Positions 8,835-18,599 of a DNA stretch of 64,000 nt are shown in pieces. Positions within the stretch are counted from its first letter, which is position 1; each line of letters starts with the position of its first letter. The position numbers were made by a program, and so were the translations under genes. Origin of the DNA: Microbacterium festucae (GTDB lineage Bacteria > Actinomycetota > Actinomycetes > Actinomycetales > Microbacteriaceae); contig NZ_JAOEFC010000002.1 of the NCBI RefSeq assembly GCF_025421715.1, positions 248,001 through 312,000 on the forward strand. Direction: 5' to 3'. The notes under the pieces are model-generated. The model did no database searches. It saw only the letters and a program-made list of their open reading frames with translations, and was not told where the DNA came from.

Positions 8835-9823
8835 TGCGTTCCATGAACGACCTCGGCAACGACCTCTACACCGGGAAGACCTCTTTCCCGTTCGTCGGCA
8901 AGCGTCGCCTGTGGTTCATCATCGCGGCGATCCTCGTGATCGGCGCGGCCCTGGTGCCCGTCTTCCGCCCGATCCAGTTCTCGATCGAGTTCACCGGCGG
9001 CTCGCAGTTCACCGTGAGCGGTGTGACCGCGCCCGATCAGACCCTCGCCACCGAGGCGGTGCAGTCCGTCGTGCCCGGGGCCACCACCAAGGTGACCACG
9101 ATCGGCGACGACACCGTGCGGGTGCAGACCGACCAGATGAGCGATGCCGACACGCGCGCGGTCACCACCGCCCTCGCCGACATCTACTCGGTCGACGAAG
9201 CCGACGTCAGCTCGTCGTTCATCGGACCCAGCTGGGGTCAGGACGTCACCCGGCAGTCGCTGTGGGGCCTGGCGATCTTCCTCGCGCTGACCTTCCTCAT
9301 CCTGGCCGTGTACTTCCGCACGTGGAAGATGTCGGTGGCGGCCATCATCGGCCTCGTCGACGTGCTCGTCATCACCGTCGGCGTCTACGCGCTGTTCGGC
9401 TTCGAGATCTCGCCCGCCGCGGTGATCGGCTTCCTCACGATCCTCTCCTATTCGCTGTACGACACCACCGTCGTCTTCGACAAGATCCGTGAGAACACCC
9501 ACGAAGACGGGGAGCAGTCTGCGCGCCTGTTCGGCGAGTCGGTCAACCTCGCGGTGAACCAGACGCTCATCCGCTCGATCAACACGACCGTCGTCGCGGC
9601 CCTGCCCACCGGCGCGATCCTGTTCATCGGCGCCCTGTGGCTCGGCGCGCAGACCCTGACCGACATCTCGCTGTCGATCTTCGTCGGCACGATCGTCGCC
9701 GCCTACTCGACCCTGTTCGTCGCGGCGCCGCTGTTCTCGCTGCTGCGCGAGAACGAGCCCGCGATCCGGGCCCGCGACGCGCGGGTGCGCGAGGCGCGCG
9801 AGCTCGCCGTGGCCGCGGCCTGA
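8834..9823 (+). CDS. secF: Protein translocase subunit SecF
   Basis: The 329-residue partner of SecD shows the same topology: one N-terminal helix, the FTGGSQFTV motif in the extracytoplasmic loop, and five C-terminal helices with ILSYSLYDTTVVFDKIRENT and LGAQTLTDISLSIFVGTIVAAYST. The ATG overlaps the secD stop by one base (TGATG) and is preceded by AGGAAGCAGG. A GTG three bases upstream is the only competing start. Confidence 0.95.
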   Translation: MRSMNDLGNDLYTGKTSFPFVGKRRLWFIIAAILVIGAALVPVFRPIQFSIEFTGGSQFTVSGVTAPDQTLATEAVQSVVPGATTKVTTIGDDTVRVQTDQMSDADTRAVTTALADIYSVDEADVSSSFIGPSWGQDVTRQSLWGLAIFLALTFLILAVYFRTWKMSVAAIIGLVDVLVITVGVYALFGFEISPAAVIGFLTILSYSLYDTTVVFDKIRENTHEDGEQSARLFGESVNLAVNQTLIRSINTTVVAALPTGAILFIGALWLGAQTLTDISLSIFVGTIVAAYSTLFVAAPLFSLLRENEPAIRARDARVREARELAVAAA

Positions 9824-9841
9824 GCGGGGCCGGGCCAGGCG

Positions 9842-9847
9842 TAGGAT
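9842..9847 (+). promoter_or_regulatory. -10 box of the rsh promoter
   Basis: TAGGAT lies 33 bases before the rsh ATG. It would give a short leader containing the Shine-Dalgarno GGAGG at about 9861-9865. Confidence 0.4.
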
Positions 9848-9874
9848 GGGGTTTCGCAGCGCGGAGGTGACCGG

Positions 9875-12166
9875 ATGACCGAGACGTCGCACGGTTCCGC
9901 GCCGAAGGCCCCGCAGGTGCCGGCACAGCCCGCACCGCAGGCCGGTTCGCTGCGGCGCCTGGTGCCGCGGCTGTTCTCGCGCTCCGCCGGTCGCGGCGGC
10001 GTCGAGCAGCTCATCCGCACGGTGCGCACGCATCACCCCAAGGGCGACATCGCGATCATCGACCGGGCCTACCGGGTGGCCGAGGCCGCGCACGCCCAGC
10101 AGAAGCGCCAGAGCGGCGAGCCCTACATCACGCATCCGCTGGCCGTCGCGCAGATCCTCGCCGATCTGGGCCTCGGGCCGCGTGCGATCGCCGCCGCGCT
10201 GCTCCACGACACCGTCGAAGACACCGCCTACCGCCTCGACGAGCTGCGCGCCGAGTTCGGCGACGAGGTCGCGATGCTCGTGGACGGCGTGACCAAGCTC
10301 GACAAGGTCAAGTACGGCGACGCCGCGCAGGCCGAGACGGTGCGCAAGATGATCGTCGCGATGTCCAAAGACATCCGCGTGCTGCTCATCAAGCTCGCCG
10401 ACCGGCTGCACAACGCCCGCACCTGGGGGTTCGTGCCGCCCGAGAAGGCGGCCAAGAAGGCCACCGAGACCCTCGAGATCTACGCTCCGCTGGCCCATCG
10501 CCTCGGCATCCAGGCGATCAAGAGCGAGCTCGAAGACCTCTCGTTCGCGGTGCTGCACCCCAAGCTCTACGTCGAGATCGACAGCCTCGTCAAGCAGCGC
10601 ACCCCGCAGCGCGAGCAGTACGTGCAGAAGGTGATCGAAGCCGTCGAGGCCGATCTGCGCGACCTGCGCATCCGCGGGCGCATCATGGGCCGCCCCAAGC
10701 AGCTCTACTCGGTGTACCAGAAGATGGTGGTGCGCGGCCGCGAGTTCGACGACATCTACGACCTCATCGGCATCCGCGTGCTCGTGGGCACCGTGCGCGA
10801 CTGCTATGCCGTGCTCGGCGCGATCCACGCGCGGTGGACGCCGCTGCCGGGCCGCTTCAAGGACTACATCGCCACGCCGAAGTTCAACCTGTACCAGTCG
10901 CTGCACACGACGGTGATCGGACCGGGCGGGCGCACCGTCGAGATCCAGATCCGCACCAACGAGATGCACCAGCAGGCCGAGTACGGCGTGGCCGCGCACT
11001 GGAAGTACAAGGAGCAGATGGGCGGCGGCAAGCCCGACGCCAAGTCGGTCGACACCGACATGGCGTGGCTGGCCCACATCTCCGACTGGCAGGCCGAGAC
11101 GGCCGACCCGGGTGAGTTCCTCGACTCTCTGCGCTTCGAGATCGGCGCCAAAGAGGTCTACGTCTTCACCCCCAAGGGGCGCGTGGTGGGCCTGCCCGCG
11201 GGGGCGACGCCGGTCGACTTCGCCTACGCGGTGCACACCGAGGTCGGCCACCGCACGATGGGCGCCAAGGTCAACGGGCGACTGGTTCCCCTCGAGTCGG
11301 AGCTCAACTCGGGCGACGTCGTCGAGGTGTTCACCTCGAAGAACCCCGATGCCGGTCCGAGCCAGGACTGGCTGAGCTTCGTGAAGTCGACCCGCGCGCG
11401 CAGCAAGATCCGCGGGTGGTTCACCAAGGAGCGGCGCGAAGAGGCCGTCGAGCAGGGCAAGGAGGCCATCGCCCGCGCGATGCGCCGTCAGAATCTGCCG
11501 CTGCAGCGCCTGATGAACCAGGACTCGTTCACCGAGGTCGCCCACCAGCTGCGCTACGAAGACGTCACCGCGCTCTACGCCGCCGTCGGCGAGGGGCACG
11601 TGTCGACCCAGTCGGTGATCGAGAAGGTCACCACGCTCGTCAAGGCCGAGGAGGACACCTCCACCGGCCCGATCGAGATCCCCACCGTCGGGCGCTCCCG
11701 CGCTCCCCGCGGCGGCGACTCGGGCGTTCTCGTGCGCGGCGCCCCCGACATCCTCGTCAAGCTCTCCAAGTGCTGCACGCCCGTCCCCGGCGACGAGATC
11801 GTCGGCTTCGTCACCCGCGGCAGCGGGGTGTCGGTGCACCGCGCCGACTGCACGAACGTCGCCTCGCTGTCGGCCGACGCCGAGCGCATGATCGACGTGT
11901 CGTGGGCCCCGACGACCAAGAGCGTGTTCCTTGTGCACATCCAGGTGGAGGCCCTCGACCGCTCGGGCCTGCTCAGCGACATCACCCGGGTGCTCAGCGA
12001 GCACCACGTCAACATCCTGTCGGCCTCGGTGCAGACCACCAACGACCGTCTCGCCCTCAGCCGCTACGTGTTCGAGATGGGCGACATCGTGCATCTCGAT
12101 CGCGTGCTCAACGCGGTGCGCCGCATCGACGCCGTCTACGACGTCTACCGCGTCACCTCGTCGTGA
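9875..12166 (+). CDS. Bifunctional (p)ppGpp synthetase/hydrolase (RelA/SpoT homologue)
   Basis: The 763-residue Rsh protein makes and degrades the stringent-response alarmone. The HD hydrolase site is intact (H87 in [17 protein letters not shown] at 111-117). The synthetase follows around residues 245-400 with [14 protein letters not shown] and [24 protein letters not shown] domain begins near 426 ([28 protein letters not shown]). A Cys-rich segment [16 protein letters not shown] and a C-terminal ACT domain complete the family layout. Both catalytic halves look active. Its 3' end overlaps the convergent gene at 12153-12701 by 14 bases. Often called relA in actinobacteria. Confidence 0.95.
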   Translation: MTETSHGSAPKAPQVPAQPAPQAGSLRRLVPRLFSRSAGRGGVEQLIRTVRTHHPKGDIAIIDRAYRVAEAAHAQQKRQSGEPYITHPLAVAQILADLGLGPRAIAAALLHDTVEDTAYRLDELRAEFGDEVAMLVDGVTKLDKVKYGDAAQAETVRKMIVAMSKDIRVLLIKLADRLHNARTWGFVPPEKAAKKATETLEIYAPLAHRLGIQAIKSELEDLSFAVLHPKLYVEIDSLVKQRTPQREQYVQKVIEAVEADLRDLRIRGRIMGRPKQLYSVYQKMVVRGREFDDIYDLIGIRVLVGTVRDCYAVLGAIHARWTPLPGRFKDYIATPKFNLYQSLHTTVIGPGGRTVEIQIRTNEMHQQAEYGVAAHWKYKEQMGGGKPDAKSVDTDMAWLAHISDWQAETADPGEFLDSLRFEIGAKEVYVFTPKGRVVGLPAGATPVDFAYAVHTEVGHRTMGAKVNGRLVPLESELNSGDVVEVFTSKNPDAGPSQDWLSFVKSTRARSKIRGWFTKERREEAVEQGKEAIARAMRRQNLPLQRLMNQDSFTEVAHQLRYEDVTALYAAVGEGHVSTQSVIEKVTTLVKAEEDTSTGPIEIPTVGRSRAPRGGDSGVLVRGAPDILVKLSKCCTPVPGDEIVGFVTRGSGVSVHRADCTNVASLSADAERMIDVSWAPTTKSVFLVHIQVEALDRSGLLSDITRVLSEHHVNILSASVQTTNDRLALSRYVFEMGDIVHLDRVLNAVRRIDAVYDVYRVTSS

Positions 12167-12701
12167 GCGCGGTCAGATAGTCCACCGCGCGCCGCTTGTG
12201 GTGCACGGGCGGCCCTGACCGCAGGGTCGCGAGACCGCGGGCTGCCAGGTGCGGGTCCCATGCGGCCATCGCCGCGATCGCCGGCTCCGCATCGCCCCGC
12301 CCGTCGACGAGGTCGCGCACCAGGTCGGTGAAGGTGCGCACCGGCGAGGTCACCAGCACCCGGCCGATGAGCTCGGCGTCCTCGGGCGGCACGGGCACGT
12401 CGCGGTAGCTCAGCCGCGGGTCGAGGGCGTACGGCGTGTGGCGGCCGCCGCAGCGCTGACCCCGGTGCCGCAGCGGCGGCTGCGGCAGTGCCCCGTGCAC
12501 CCAGGCCGCGCTCTCATGGGTGGCCGCGAGCGTGTCGCCCAGCAGCGATCGCAGCGAGGCGGCGCGCAGTTCGCGGGTCTCGACGGCATCGGCCGGCATG
12601 AACGCCTCACCGACTTCGACGACGTCGCCGTCCAGACGCGCCGCCGACAGTTCGGATGCCGTCAGCCGGTCACCGGGGTAGTACAGGAAGGGCCAGACCA
12701 T
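12153..12701 (-). CDS. Conserved hypothetical protein
   Basis: A 182-residue soluble protein starting [50 protein letters not shown]. No catalytic motif is recognised. The N-terminus resembles the short wing domains seen in AbiEi-type antitoxin-like actinobacterial proteins, but the match is weak and no toxin partner lies beside it. It is transcribed with the DUF349 gene upstream and converges on rsh with a 14-bp overlap. The ATG at 12699-12701 is preferred because the 37 residues upstream are low-complexity. It may be specific to the Microbacteriaceae. Confidence 0.7.
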   Translation of the reverse strand: MVWPFLYYPGDRLTASELSAARLDGDVVEVGEAFMPADAVETRELRAASLRSLLGDTLAATHESAAWVHGALPQPPLRHRGQRCGGRHTPYALDPRLSYRDVPVPPEDAELIGRVLVTSPVRTFTDLVRDLVDGRGDAEPAIAAMAAWDPHLAARGLATLRSGPPVHHKRRAVDYLTALTTR

Positions 12702-12832
12702 GACCGCACTCTGCCCTGGTGTGCGCGGGCGCGGGGGCAGCGACGGCCGGTCTGTGGACAACCCCACCGTCCGCAGGCCGGGGGAGGAAGCGCCGGAATG
12801 GTGCGCCGGCACCTCCCGGTGGCGTCAGCCGG

Positions 12833-14458
12833 TCAGCCGCCGAGGGCCTTCAGCCAGCCCTTGCGCGCTTCCAGCGCGTCGGATGCCTTCGAGATCGCGG
12901 CCGGGTTGCCCGTGGCCTTGGCGGCCTCGAGCTCCTCTTCCAGCTTCGCGATGGCGTCGTGCAGCTGCGAGGTCATGTCGTTCTGACGCGCCTTGGTCTC
13001 GGGGTTGTTGCTCTTCCAGTCGGCGTCCTCGCGGCCCTTGACGGTCTGCTCGATCTTGCGCAGGTCGTCGTCGAGGGCGCGCTCGGCCTCGCGCGGGAAG
13101 ATGCGACCGATCTCGTCCCAGCGGCGCTGGATGCCGGTGAGCAGGTTGCGCGCCTTGGCGGTGTCCTTCTCCTTGGGCACGGCGGCCGCCTCGACCAGCA
13201 GGGCCTTCTTGGCGTCGATCTTCTCCTTCGACGCCTCGGCGTCGGCGTGCTCGCGGTCGGCGCGGGCGCCGTAGAGCGCGTCGCCGGCCGCCTTGAAGCG
13301 GGCCCACAGCGCGTCGTCGACCTTCTTGCCGGCACGGCCGACCGTCTTCCACTGGTCGAGCAGGTTGCGGTACTCGGCGATGCCGTCCTCACCCTTGGGG
13401 GCGAGGGCCTCGGCACGCTCGGCCAGGCGGGTCTTCGCATCCCGCGACGAGCGGTGCTGCTCGTCCAGACCCGAGTAGAACTCACGACGGTGCTTGTCGA
13501 GCGTGGCCCGCGCGTCGCGGAACCGCTTCCAGAGCTGCTGGCCGAGCGCCTTGGGCAGTCGCGCCCCCGAGCTCTGCTGGGCCTGCCACTGCTCGAACAG
13601 CGCGGTGATCTCGGCGGTGGTCTGCTTCCACTGGATCGACTTGGGGTCGCGGGCGGCGAGGGCCTCGATCTTCTCGACCAGGGCGACGCGGTCGGCGGTG
13701 GCCTGCTCGCGGGCTTCGCGGGCCGCCTCGGCCTCTTCGGCCGAGGCCTCGGTGAGCGCACCGGCCAGCGCGTCGAGGCGGGCCTCGAGCGCGGCGAGGT
13801 CGCCCACGGCGGCGGCGCCGGTGAGGCGCTCGCGCACGGTCTTCAGGGTGCCGCGCAGGTCGGACGCCGAGGCGCCGCCGCGGCGGTGGCGCACCTCGAG
13901 AAGCGTCACCTCGCCGGCGAGGTCGGCGTACTTGCGCTGGAAGTAGGCCAGCGCCTCGTCGGGGGTGCCGTCGGGGTACTGCCCGACCACGCGCCACTGG
14001 TCGCCTTCGCGCACCGACACGGTGCCCTCGTCGTCGACGCGGCCCCACGGCTCGCCGGAGACGGGTGCGGCGGGGACGGCCGGCTTCACGGCGGACGGCC
14101 GCGGCCGCGGCGCCGGGGAGGGGGCGGGCGACGGAGACGGCGCGGCGGGCGCGGCGGGCGCGGCGTCCTCGGACGGGGCCTCCTCGGCCGGGGCCTCCTC
14201 GGCGGCTGCCGCTTCGGGCTCGGCGGCCTCGGGCTCGGCGGCCTCGGGCTCGGCGTCGCTCGCGGAGGCGACGGCATCCGGCTCGGCATCGGCCGTGGGC
14301 GCGTCGGCCTCGGCAGCGGGGGCGTCGGTCGCCGCGGGGGCGTCGGTCGCGTTCTGCGCACCCTCGACGGTGTCGGTCTGCTCCGCCTCGACGGCGTCGG
14401 AGACAGACGACTCGGTCGTCGAGTCGTCGGGGGTTGCTGCAGTGGTGTCGGAAGTCAC
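12833..14458 (-). CDS. DUF349 domain-containing protein
   Basis: The 541-residue protein has a disordered, Ala/Glu/Pro-rich N-terminus of about 135 residues. It is followed by a mostly helical body with repeated DUF349 units, recognisable by spaced tryptophans and phrases such as FEQWQAQQSSGARLPKALGQQLWKRFRDARATLDKHR and LLDQWKTVGRAGKKVDDALWARFKAAGDALY. The biochemical function of DUF349 is unknown to me; long coiled helices suggest a nucleic-acid or protein scaffold. The GTG at 14458 is chosen because GAGGTG lies six bases upstream. A -10 box TAGGCT (leftward, 14514-14509) gives a 44-nt leader. Conservation near rsh is common in actinobacteria. Confidence 0.85.
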   Translation of the reverse strand: MTSDTTAATPDDSTTESSVSDAVEAEQTDTVEGAQNATDAPAATDAPAAEADAPTADAEPDAVASASDAEPEAAEPEAAEPEAAAAEEAPAEEAPSEDAAPAAPAAPSPSPAPSPAPRPRPSAVKPAVPAAPVSGEPWGRVDDEGTVSVREGDQWRVVGQYPDGTPDEALAYFQRKYADLAGEVTLLEVRHRRGGASASDLRGTLKTVRERLTGAAAVGDLAALEARLDALAGALTEASAEEAEAAREAREQATADRVALVEKIEALAARDPKSIQWKQTTAEITALFEQWQAQQSSGARLPKALGQQLWKRFRDARATLDKHRREFYSGLDEQHRSSRDAKTRLAERAEALAPKGEDGIAEYRNLLDQWKTVGRAGKKVDDALWARFKAAGDALYGARADREHADAEASKEKIDAKKALLVEAAAVPKEKDTAKARNLLTGIQRRWDEIGRIFPREAERALDDDLRKIEQTVKGREDADWKSNNPETKARQNDMTSQLHDAIAKLEEELEAAKATGNPAAISKASDALEARKGWLKALGG

Positions 14459-14524
14459 AGGTGCACCTCGTCGCGGCTCACGCCGCCTGGCGGTCGGGGT
14501 AGGCACTCAGCCTAGCGGGCGGGG

Positions 14525-14848
14525 TCAGGGGGTGGGAGTGGGCGAGACCGGCTCGGTCTCGACGTCGGTGGGGGTGGGCGCGGGGGTCGCCGGGTCGGTG
14601 GGCGCCACGGTGCCGGTCGGCGTCGCCGAAGGAGAGGGGGCGGGTGCCGGGGTGCCGGGGCCGACCGTGTAATAGGCGACCTGCCCGCCGAGGACGGCGA
14701 GGATCAGCACTCCGCCGGCGACGCCGGCGATCAGGTTGTCGCGGCGACGGCGACGCAGCAGACCCGCGTGGAAGTCGCGGCGGGCCTGATACAGCCGCCC
14801 GCGGTCGCGCTCGGCGCGCGTCTGCCTCTTGTTCGCACCCGTCGCCAC
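14525..14848 (-). CDS. Small membrane-anchored protein with Pro/Thr-rich tail
   Basis: The 107-residue protein has a basic cytoplasmic start (ATGANKRQTRAERDRGRLYQARRDFHAGLLRRRRRD), one membrane helix (LIAGVAGGVLILAVLGGQVAYYTV, about residues 37-60) and an outside tail of Pro/Thr/Ala repeats. No enzyme motif is seen. The GTG start is supported by a strong GAAGGAGG nine to ten bases upstream, and a -10 box TAGGCT (leftward, 14893-14888) lies before it. Function unknown. Confidence 0.75.
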   Translation of the reverse strand: MATGANKRQTRAERDRGRLYQARRDFHAGLLRRRRRDNLIAGVAGGVLILAVLGGQVAYYTVGPGTPAPAPSPSATPTGTVAPTDPATPAPTPTDVETEPVSPTPTP

Positions 14849-14958
14849 GGGACCTCCTTCGATTCCCGGGATCCCGGGGCAGGGCAAAGCCTACGGGGCC
14901 GCTCGCGCGCGCGACAAACCGGCGCGCACCCCGCCGCGCCGGTGTCGCCGCACGCGGA

Positions 14959-14964
14959 TAGCCT
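14959..14964 (+). promoter_or_regulatory. -10 box of a predicted leaderless rarA promoter
   Basis: TAGCCT is followed by GGAGCG and then the rarA GTG at 14971. The six-base spacing predicts a leaderless transcript. GGAG at four bases is too close to act as a good ribosome site. Confidence 0.5.
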
Positions 14965-14970
14965 GGAGCG

Positions 14971-16293
14971 GTGACCACGGCATCCGCGCTCTTCCAGGGG
15001 CAGACCCCGCTCGCGGTGCGCATGCGGCCGGTCTCGCTCGACGAGGTGGCCGGTCAGCAGCATCTGCTGCGTCGCGGATCGCCGCTCGTGTCGCTGGCCG
15101 ACCCCGACGCCAACGCGACGCGCGCCGTGTCGGTGATCCTGTGGGGACCGCCGGGCACCGGCAAGACCACCCTCGCCCAGGCGATCGCGCGCACCTCGGG
15201 CCGCCGCTTCGTGGAGCTGTCGGCGGTCACCGCCGGGGTGAAGGACGTGCGCGAGGTCATGCAGGAGGCGATGACCCAGCGCGACCTGTACGGCATGTCG
15301 ACGATCCTCTTCCTCGACGAGATCCACCGCTTCACCAAGGCCCAGCAGGACGCGCTGCTGCCGGGCGTGGAGAACGGGTGGGTCATCCTCATCGCCGCCA
15401 CCACCGAGAACCCCTCGTTCTCGGTGATCTCGCCGCTGCTGTCGCGGTCGCTGCTGCTGACCCTGCAGCCGCTCACCGACGACGACCTCGGGATGCTGAT
15501 CGACCGGGCCGTCACCGACCCGCGCGGGCTCGCCGGGGCCGTCGAGCTGTCGGCCGAGGCGCGCACCGCACTCGTGCAGCTGGCCTCGGGCGACGCGCGC
15601 CGGGCGCTGACCGCGCTGGAGGCGGCGGCATCCATGCCCGAGGGCGACGAGAACACGGTCACCGCCGACCACGTCGCCCAGGCCGTCGACCGCGCCCTGC
15701 TGCGCTACGACCGGCAGGGCGACGAGCACTACGACGTCATCAGCGCCTTCATCAAGTCGATCCGCGGCAGCGACGTCGACGCCGCCATGCACTACCTGGC
15801 ACGCATGATCGAGGCGGGGGAGGACCCCCGCTTCATCGCGCGGCGCCTGGTGATCTCGGCATCCGAAGACATCGGACTGGCCGACCCGCAGGCGCTGCAG
15901 ATCGCCGTGGCCGCCGCCGACGCGGTCGCCTTCATCGGCATGCCGGAAGGGCGCATCCCGCTGGCCGAGGCCACCGCCTATCTGGCGACGACCGCCAAGT
16001 CCAACGCCGCCTACAACGCCATCAACGCCGCCATCGCCGACGTGCGGGCGGGCGGCTTCGGGCGCGTGCCCACCCACCTGCGCGACGCGCACTACCCCGG
16101 CGCCAAACGCCTCGGACACGGCAAGGGCTACATCTACCCGCACGACCTCGACGTCGGCGTGGCCACCCAGCAGTACCTGCCCGACGAGTTGCGGGGCCGC
16201 CGCTACTACGAGCCGACCGGGCGCGGCGTGGAGCGCGACATCTCGGCGCGGGTGGAGAAGATCCGCAAGATCCTGGGCAGCGACGGCGCATGA
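14971..16293 (+). CDS. rarA: Replication-associated recombination protein A (RarA/MgsA)
   Basis: A 440-residue clamp-loader-like AAA+ ATPase with Walker A GPPGTGKT (residues 59-66), Walker [11 protein letters not shown], sensor [18 protein letters not shown]-type segment, and the RarA C-terminal region ([30 protein letters not shown]). RarA acts at stalled replication forks. The start matches the family N-terminus ([22 protein letters not shown]). Its stop overlaps the next start (ATGA). Confidence 0.94.
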   Translation: MTTASALFQGQTPLAVRMRPVSLDEVAGQQHLLRRGSPLVSLADPDANATRAVSVILWGPPGTGKTTLAQAIARTSGRRFVELSAVTAGVKDVREVMQEAMTQRDLYGMSTILFLDEIHRFTKAQQDALLPGVENGWVILIAATTENPSFSVISPLLSRSLLLTLQPLTDDDLGMLIDRAVTDPRGLAGAVELSAEARTALVQLASGDARRALTALEAAASMPEGDENTVTADHVAQAVDRALLRYDRQGDEHYDVISAFIKSIRGSDVDAAMHYLARMIEAGEDPRFIARRLVISASEDIGLADPQALQIAVAAADAVAFIGMPEGRIPLAEATAYLATTAKSNAAYNAINAAIADVRAGGFGRVPTHLRDAHYPGAKRLGHGKGYIYPHDLDVGVATQQYLPDELRGRRYYEPTGRGVERDISARVEKIRKILGSDGA

Positions 16294-17204
16294 GCGCCAC
16301 CTGGGACGAGCGCATCGGCCGGTTCTGGGCCCGCGCCGACGACGCCGAACCCGAGCGGATGCGGCGGGAGCTCTCGGCGCTGATCCTCGAGCGCCGCGCC
16401 GACGACCCCGACGTGCTGTTCGAGCGCGCGTCGCTGCACGACTATCTCGGCGAGGAGGAGGCGGCGATCCCGCTGTACCGGGCGGCGCTGGCGGGCGGGC
16501 TGGCCGATCCGCACCGCACCGCCGCGACCATCCAGCTCGCCAGCTCGCTGCGCAACGTCGGTCAGCCGTCGGCGGCGATCGCGCTGCTGCAGCACGTGCC
16601 GGCCGACGATCCGCTCGCCGACGCGGCCCGGGCCTTCCTCGCCCTCGCGCTGCTCGACGACGCCAAGCCGGGGCCGGCGCTGCGCACCGCGCTGCACGCC
16701 CTCGCCCCGCACCTGCCCGCCTACAACCGCGCCGTGGAGATGTACGCCGACGAGGCGATGTCGCCACCGCGGGCGCGCAACGTGGTCGTGGCCCTGATCG
16801 TGCAGGACGGCTGGGTGCTCGCCGAGGAGTACGCCGCCACCGGCGACCACGGCTCGTTCCTCCGGGCGCCGGGCGGCGGCCTGGAGTTCGGCGAGACCAC
16901 CGCGGCCGGGATGCGCCGCGAACTCGACGAAGAACTCGCCGCCGATGTGCAGGAGGCGCGGCTGCTGGCCGTGACCGAGAACATCTTCACGCTCGGCCCC
17001 AAGCACGGGCACGAGATCGTGCACGTGTTCGCGGTGCGCAGCACCCGGCTGGAGGCACTGCCGCGCGGGTCGCGACTGCCGGTGCTCGACAGCGACACCA
17101 CCGTCGGCTGGTACCGCATCGACGACCTCGCCGGCGGTGACCCGCCGTTCTATCCCGACGGGATCCTCGACCTCGCACGGCAGCTGGCGGCGGGCGAGAT
17201 CTGA
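16290..17204 (+). CDS. TPR-NUDIX fusion protein
   Basis: A 304-residue protein with two unlike halves in one frame. Residues 1-150 are a tetratricopeptide-like helical repeat ([36 protein letters not shown]). Residues 165-300 form a NUDIX hydrolase: [17 protein letters not shown], then the NUDIX box near 194-218 with [10 protein letters not shown] and [10 protein letters not shown]. The glycine that usually follows EEx is alanine, but the metal-binding RE..EE residues remain. NUDIX enzymes hydrolyse nucleoside-diphosphate derivatives; the substrate is unknown. Coupling to rarA by ATGA overlap suggests co-expression. The fused architecture is the notable point. Confidence 0.82.
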   Translation: MSATWDERIGRFWARADDAEPERMRRELSALILERRADDPDVLFERASLHDYLGEEEAAIPLYRAALAGGLADPHRTAATIQLASSLRNVGQPSAAIALLQHVPADDPLADAARAFLALALLDDAKPGPALRTALHALAPHLPAYNRAVEMYADEAMSPPRARNVVVALIVQDGWVLAEEYAATGDHGSFLRAPGGGLEFGETTAAGMRRELDEELAADVQEARLLAVTENIFTLGPKHGHEIVHVFAVRSTRLEALPRGSRLPVLDSDTTVGWYRIDDLAGGDPPFYPDGILDLARQLAAGEI

Positions 17205-17385
17205 GCGCAGGGCGCACGCAGCGCGGTCTGATAACATGAACCGGCTCGAAACCGTGTTTTCGGGCATCCCCCTCCTCTGAATCAGACCTCTCGGCGTGCC
17301 CCGGCGTGCAGTCCGAGCAGGGCGAGGAACGGGAGATACGTCCGCGAGCCGTGACAGCCACGGCCGCGTCAGGAAAGGAATCTTC
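17205..17385 (+). promoter_or_regulatory. rpsD leader region
   Basis: A 181-nt gap precedes rpsD. TAACAT at 17232-17237 is a -10 candidate that would give a leader of about 140 nt, long for this genome. S4 represses its own mRNA through leader structures in several bacteria; here no known S4-leader motif was recognised, so autoregulation is only a possibility. AGGAAAGGAA before the GTG is the ribosome site. Confidence 0.35.
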
Positions 17386-18015
17386 GTGGCTACGAAGTCC
17401 CAGGACCGCCGCAAGGTGCGCCTCTCGCGCGCCCTCGGCATCGCGCTGACCCCCAAGGCGGCCAAGTACCTCGAGAAGCGTCCTTACGCTCCCGGTGAGC
17501 ACGGCCGCACCAAGCGCAAGCAGGACAGCGACTTCGCGGTCCGTCTGCGCGAGAAGCAGCGTCTTCGCGAGCAGTACGGCATCCGCGAGAAGCAGATGCG
17601 CAACACCTTCAACGAGGCCCGCCGCAAGGACGGCCTGACCGGTGAGAACCTGGTCGAGCTGCTCGAGATGCGTCTGGACGCCCTCGTGCTGCGTGCCGGC
17701 TTCGCCCGCACCACCGCGCAGGCCCGCCAGCTCGTCGTGCACCGCCACATCCTCGTGGACGGCCAGCTCGTCGACCGCCCGTCCTTCCGCGTGAAGCCGG
17801 GCCAGCTCATCCACGTCAAGGCCAAGAGCGAGGGCACCGAGCCCTTCCAGGTCGCAGCCGCCGGCGGTCACGCCGAGGTGCTGCCCCCGGTTCCGGCCTA
17901 CCTCGAGGTCGAGCTCGACAAGCTGCAGGCGCGCCTCGTGCGTCGCCCCAAGCGCGCCGAGGTCCCCGTGACCGGCGACGTGCAGCTGGTCGTCGAGTAC
18001 TACGCCGCGCGCTGA
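17386..18015 (+). CDS. rpsD: 30S ribosomal protein S4
   Basis: A 209-residue S4 with the N-terminal RKVRLSRALG region, basic RPYAPGEHGRTKRK, the EKQRLREQYGIREKQMRN helix and the S4 RNA-binding domain (RLDALVLRAGFARTTAQARQLVVHRHILVDGQ). It lacks the N-terminal zinc cysteines, as in C-minus S4 proteins. The GTG start is supported by AGGAAAGGA upstream. In this lineage rpsD stands alone instead of sitting in the alpha operon. Two stem-loops follow the stop. Confidence 0.96.
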   Translation: MATKSQDRRKVRLSRALGIALTPKAAKYLEKRPYAPGEHGRTKRKQDSDFAVRLREKQRLREQYGIREKQMRNTFNEARRKDGLTGENLVELLEMRLDALVLRAGFARTTAQARQLVVHRHILVDGQLVDRPSFRVKPGQLIHVKAKSEGTEPFQVAAAGGHAEVLPPVPAYLEVELDKLQARLVRRPKRAEVPVTGDVQLVVEYYAAR

Positions 18016-18030
18016 GCGGATCGTCATCGC

Positions 18031-18080
18031 TCGCCCGTACTCCGGGCGATCAGGAGGGCGTCGGGTTCATCCCGGCGCCC
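18031..18080 (+). terminator. Tandem stem-loops after rpsD
   Basis: TCGCCCG-5-CGGGCGA at 18031-18049 is followed at 18056-18080 by a 10-bp stem GGGCGTCGGG-5-CCCGGCGCCC with one G-U pair. There is no clear T-run, so termination efficiency is uncertain. Confidence 0.55.
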
Positions 18081-18146
18081 TTCGGCGTTCCCGCCCGGTG
18101 CCCCGTCCGGTGCGTACCGGGGGAGCGGTGCACCGATCCGAGCATC

Positions 18147-18152
18147 TAGCAT
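18147..18152 (+). promoter_or_regulatory. -10 box of a predicted leaderless promoter
   Basis: TAGCAT lies seven bases before the ATG at 18160. There is no Shine-Dalgarno in the gap, so a leaderless transcript is the simplest reading. Confidence 0.5.
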
Positions 18153-18159
18153 GGGTCGC

Positions 18160-18534
18160 ATGAAGAACGCGCTCTGGTTCGTGGTGGGACTCGCCGGCGG
18201 CTTCGTCGCAGCCCACCTGGTCAACAAGGACCCCCGGGGCCACGAGCTGCTCGCCGAGGTCGACGCGCGCATCTCGGAGTTCACCGACCGCATCGCCGAC
18301 GCCTACCACGAGCAGGAGGCGCAGATCGCCGGACTCGTCGAGAGCGCGAAGGTCGCCGCGGGCGACGCCGCCGGCCGCGCCGCCGACATCGCCTCCGACG
18401 TGACCGACCGCACGGTCGCCGCCGCCTCCGACGCGGCATCCGCCCTCGCCGACGCGGCATCGGACGCCGCCGCCGCGGCCGGCGACTCGGTCAAGGGCGC
18501 GGCGAAGAACGTCGCCGACAAGCTCTCCGACTGA
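18160..18534 (+). CDS. Small membrane-anchored amphipathic-helix protein
   Basis: A 124-residue protein with one N-terminal membrane helix (ALWFVVGLAGGFVAAHLV). It is followed by a long Ala/Asp/Lys-rich amphipathic helix with apolipoprotein- or YtxH-like repeats (AASDAASALADAASDAAAAAGDSVKGAAKNVADKLSD). A cytoplasmic or periplasmic scaffold or stress role is possible but not shown. The ATG at 18160 is chosen from the -10 spacing; an ATG nine bases earlier is in frame. It precedes alaS on the same strand by 65 bp, as in related genomes. Confidence 0.75.
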   Translation: MKNALWFVVGLAGGFVAAHLVNKDPRGHELLAEVDARISEFTDRIADAYHEQEAQIAGLVESAKVAAGDAAGRAADIASDVTDRTVAAASDAASALADAASDAAAAAGDSVKGAAKNVADKLSD

Positions 18535-18599
18535 GCACCTGCTCCCCACCATCCCTGTTCGCGACGCCGTGTCGTCGCGCGCCCGCAAGAGGAACGCAC

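Noticed and set aside
12153-12701. Toxin-antitoxin system (AbiEi-like antitoxin)
   Set aside because: The similarity is only to the short N-terminal region, no nucleotidyltransferase toxin is adjacent, and the gene sits among housekeeping genes.
14829-16290. N-terminal extension of the TPR-NUDIX protein through the rarA region
   Set aside because: The frame is open upstream but reads as Arg-rich nonsense antisense to no motif; the ATG at 16290 overlapping the rarA stop is the natural start.
18541-18599. T-box or other riboswitch before alaS
   Set aside because: Only 65 bp separate alaS from the previous gene and no GGTGG-type core is present.
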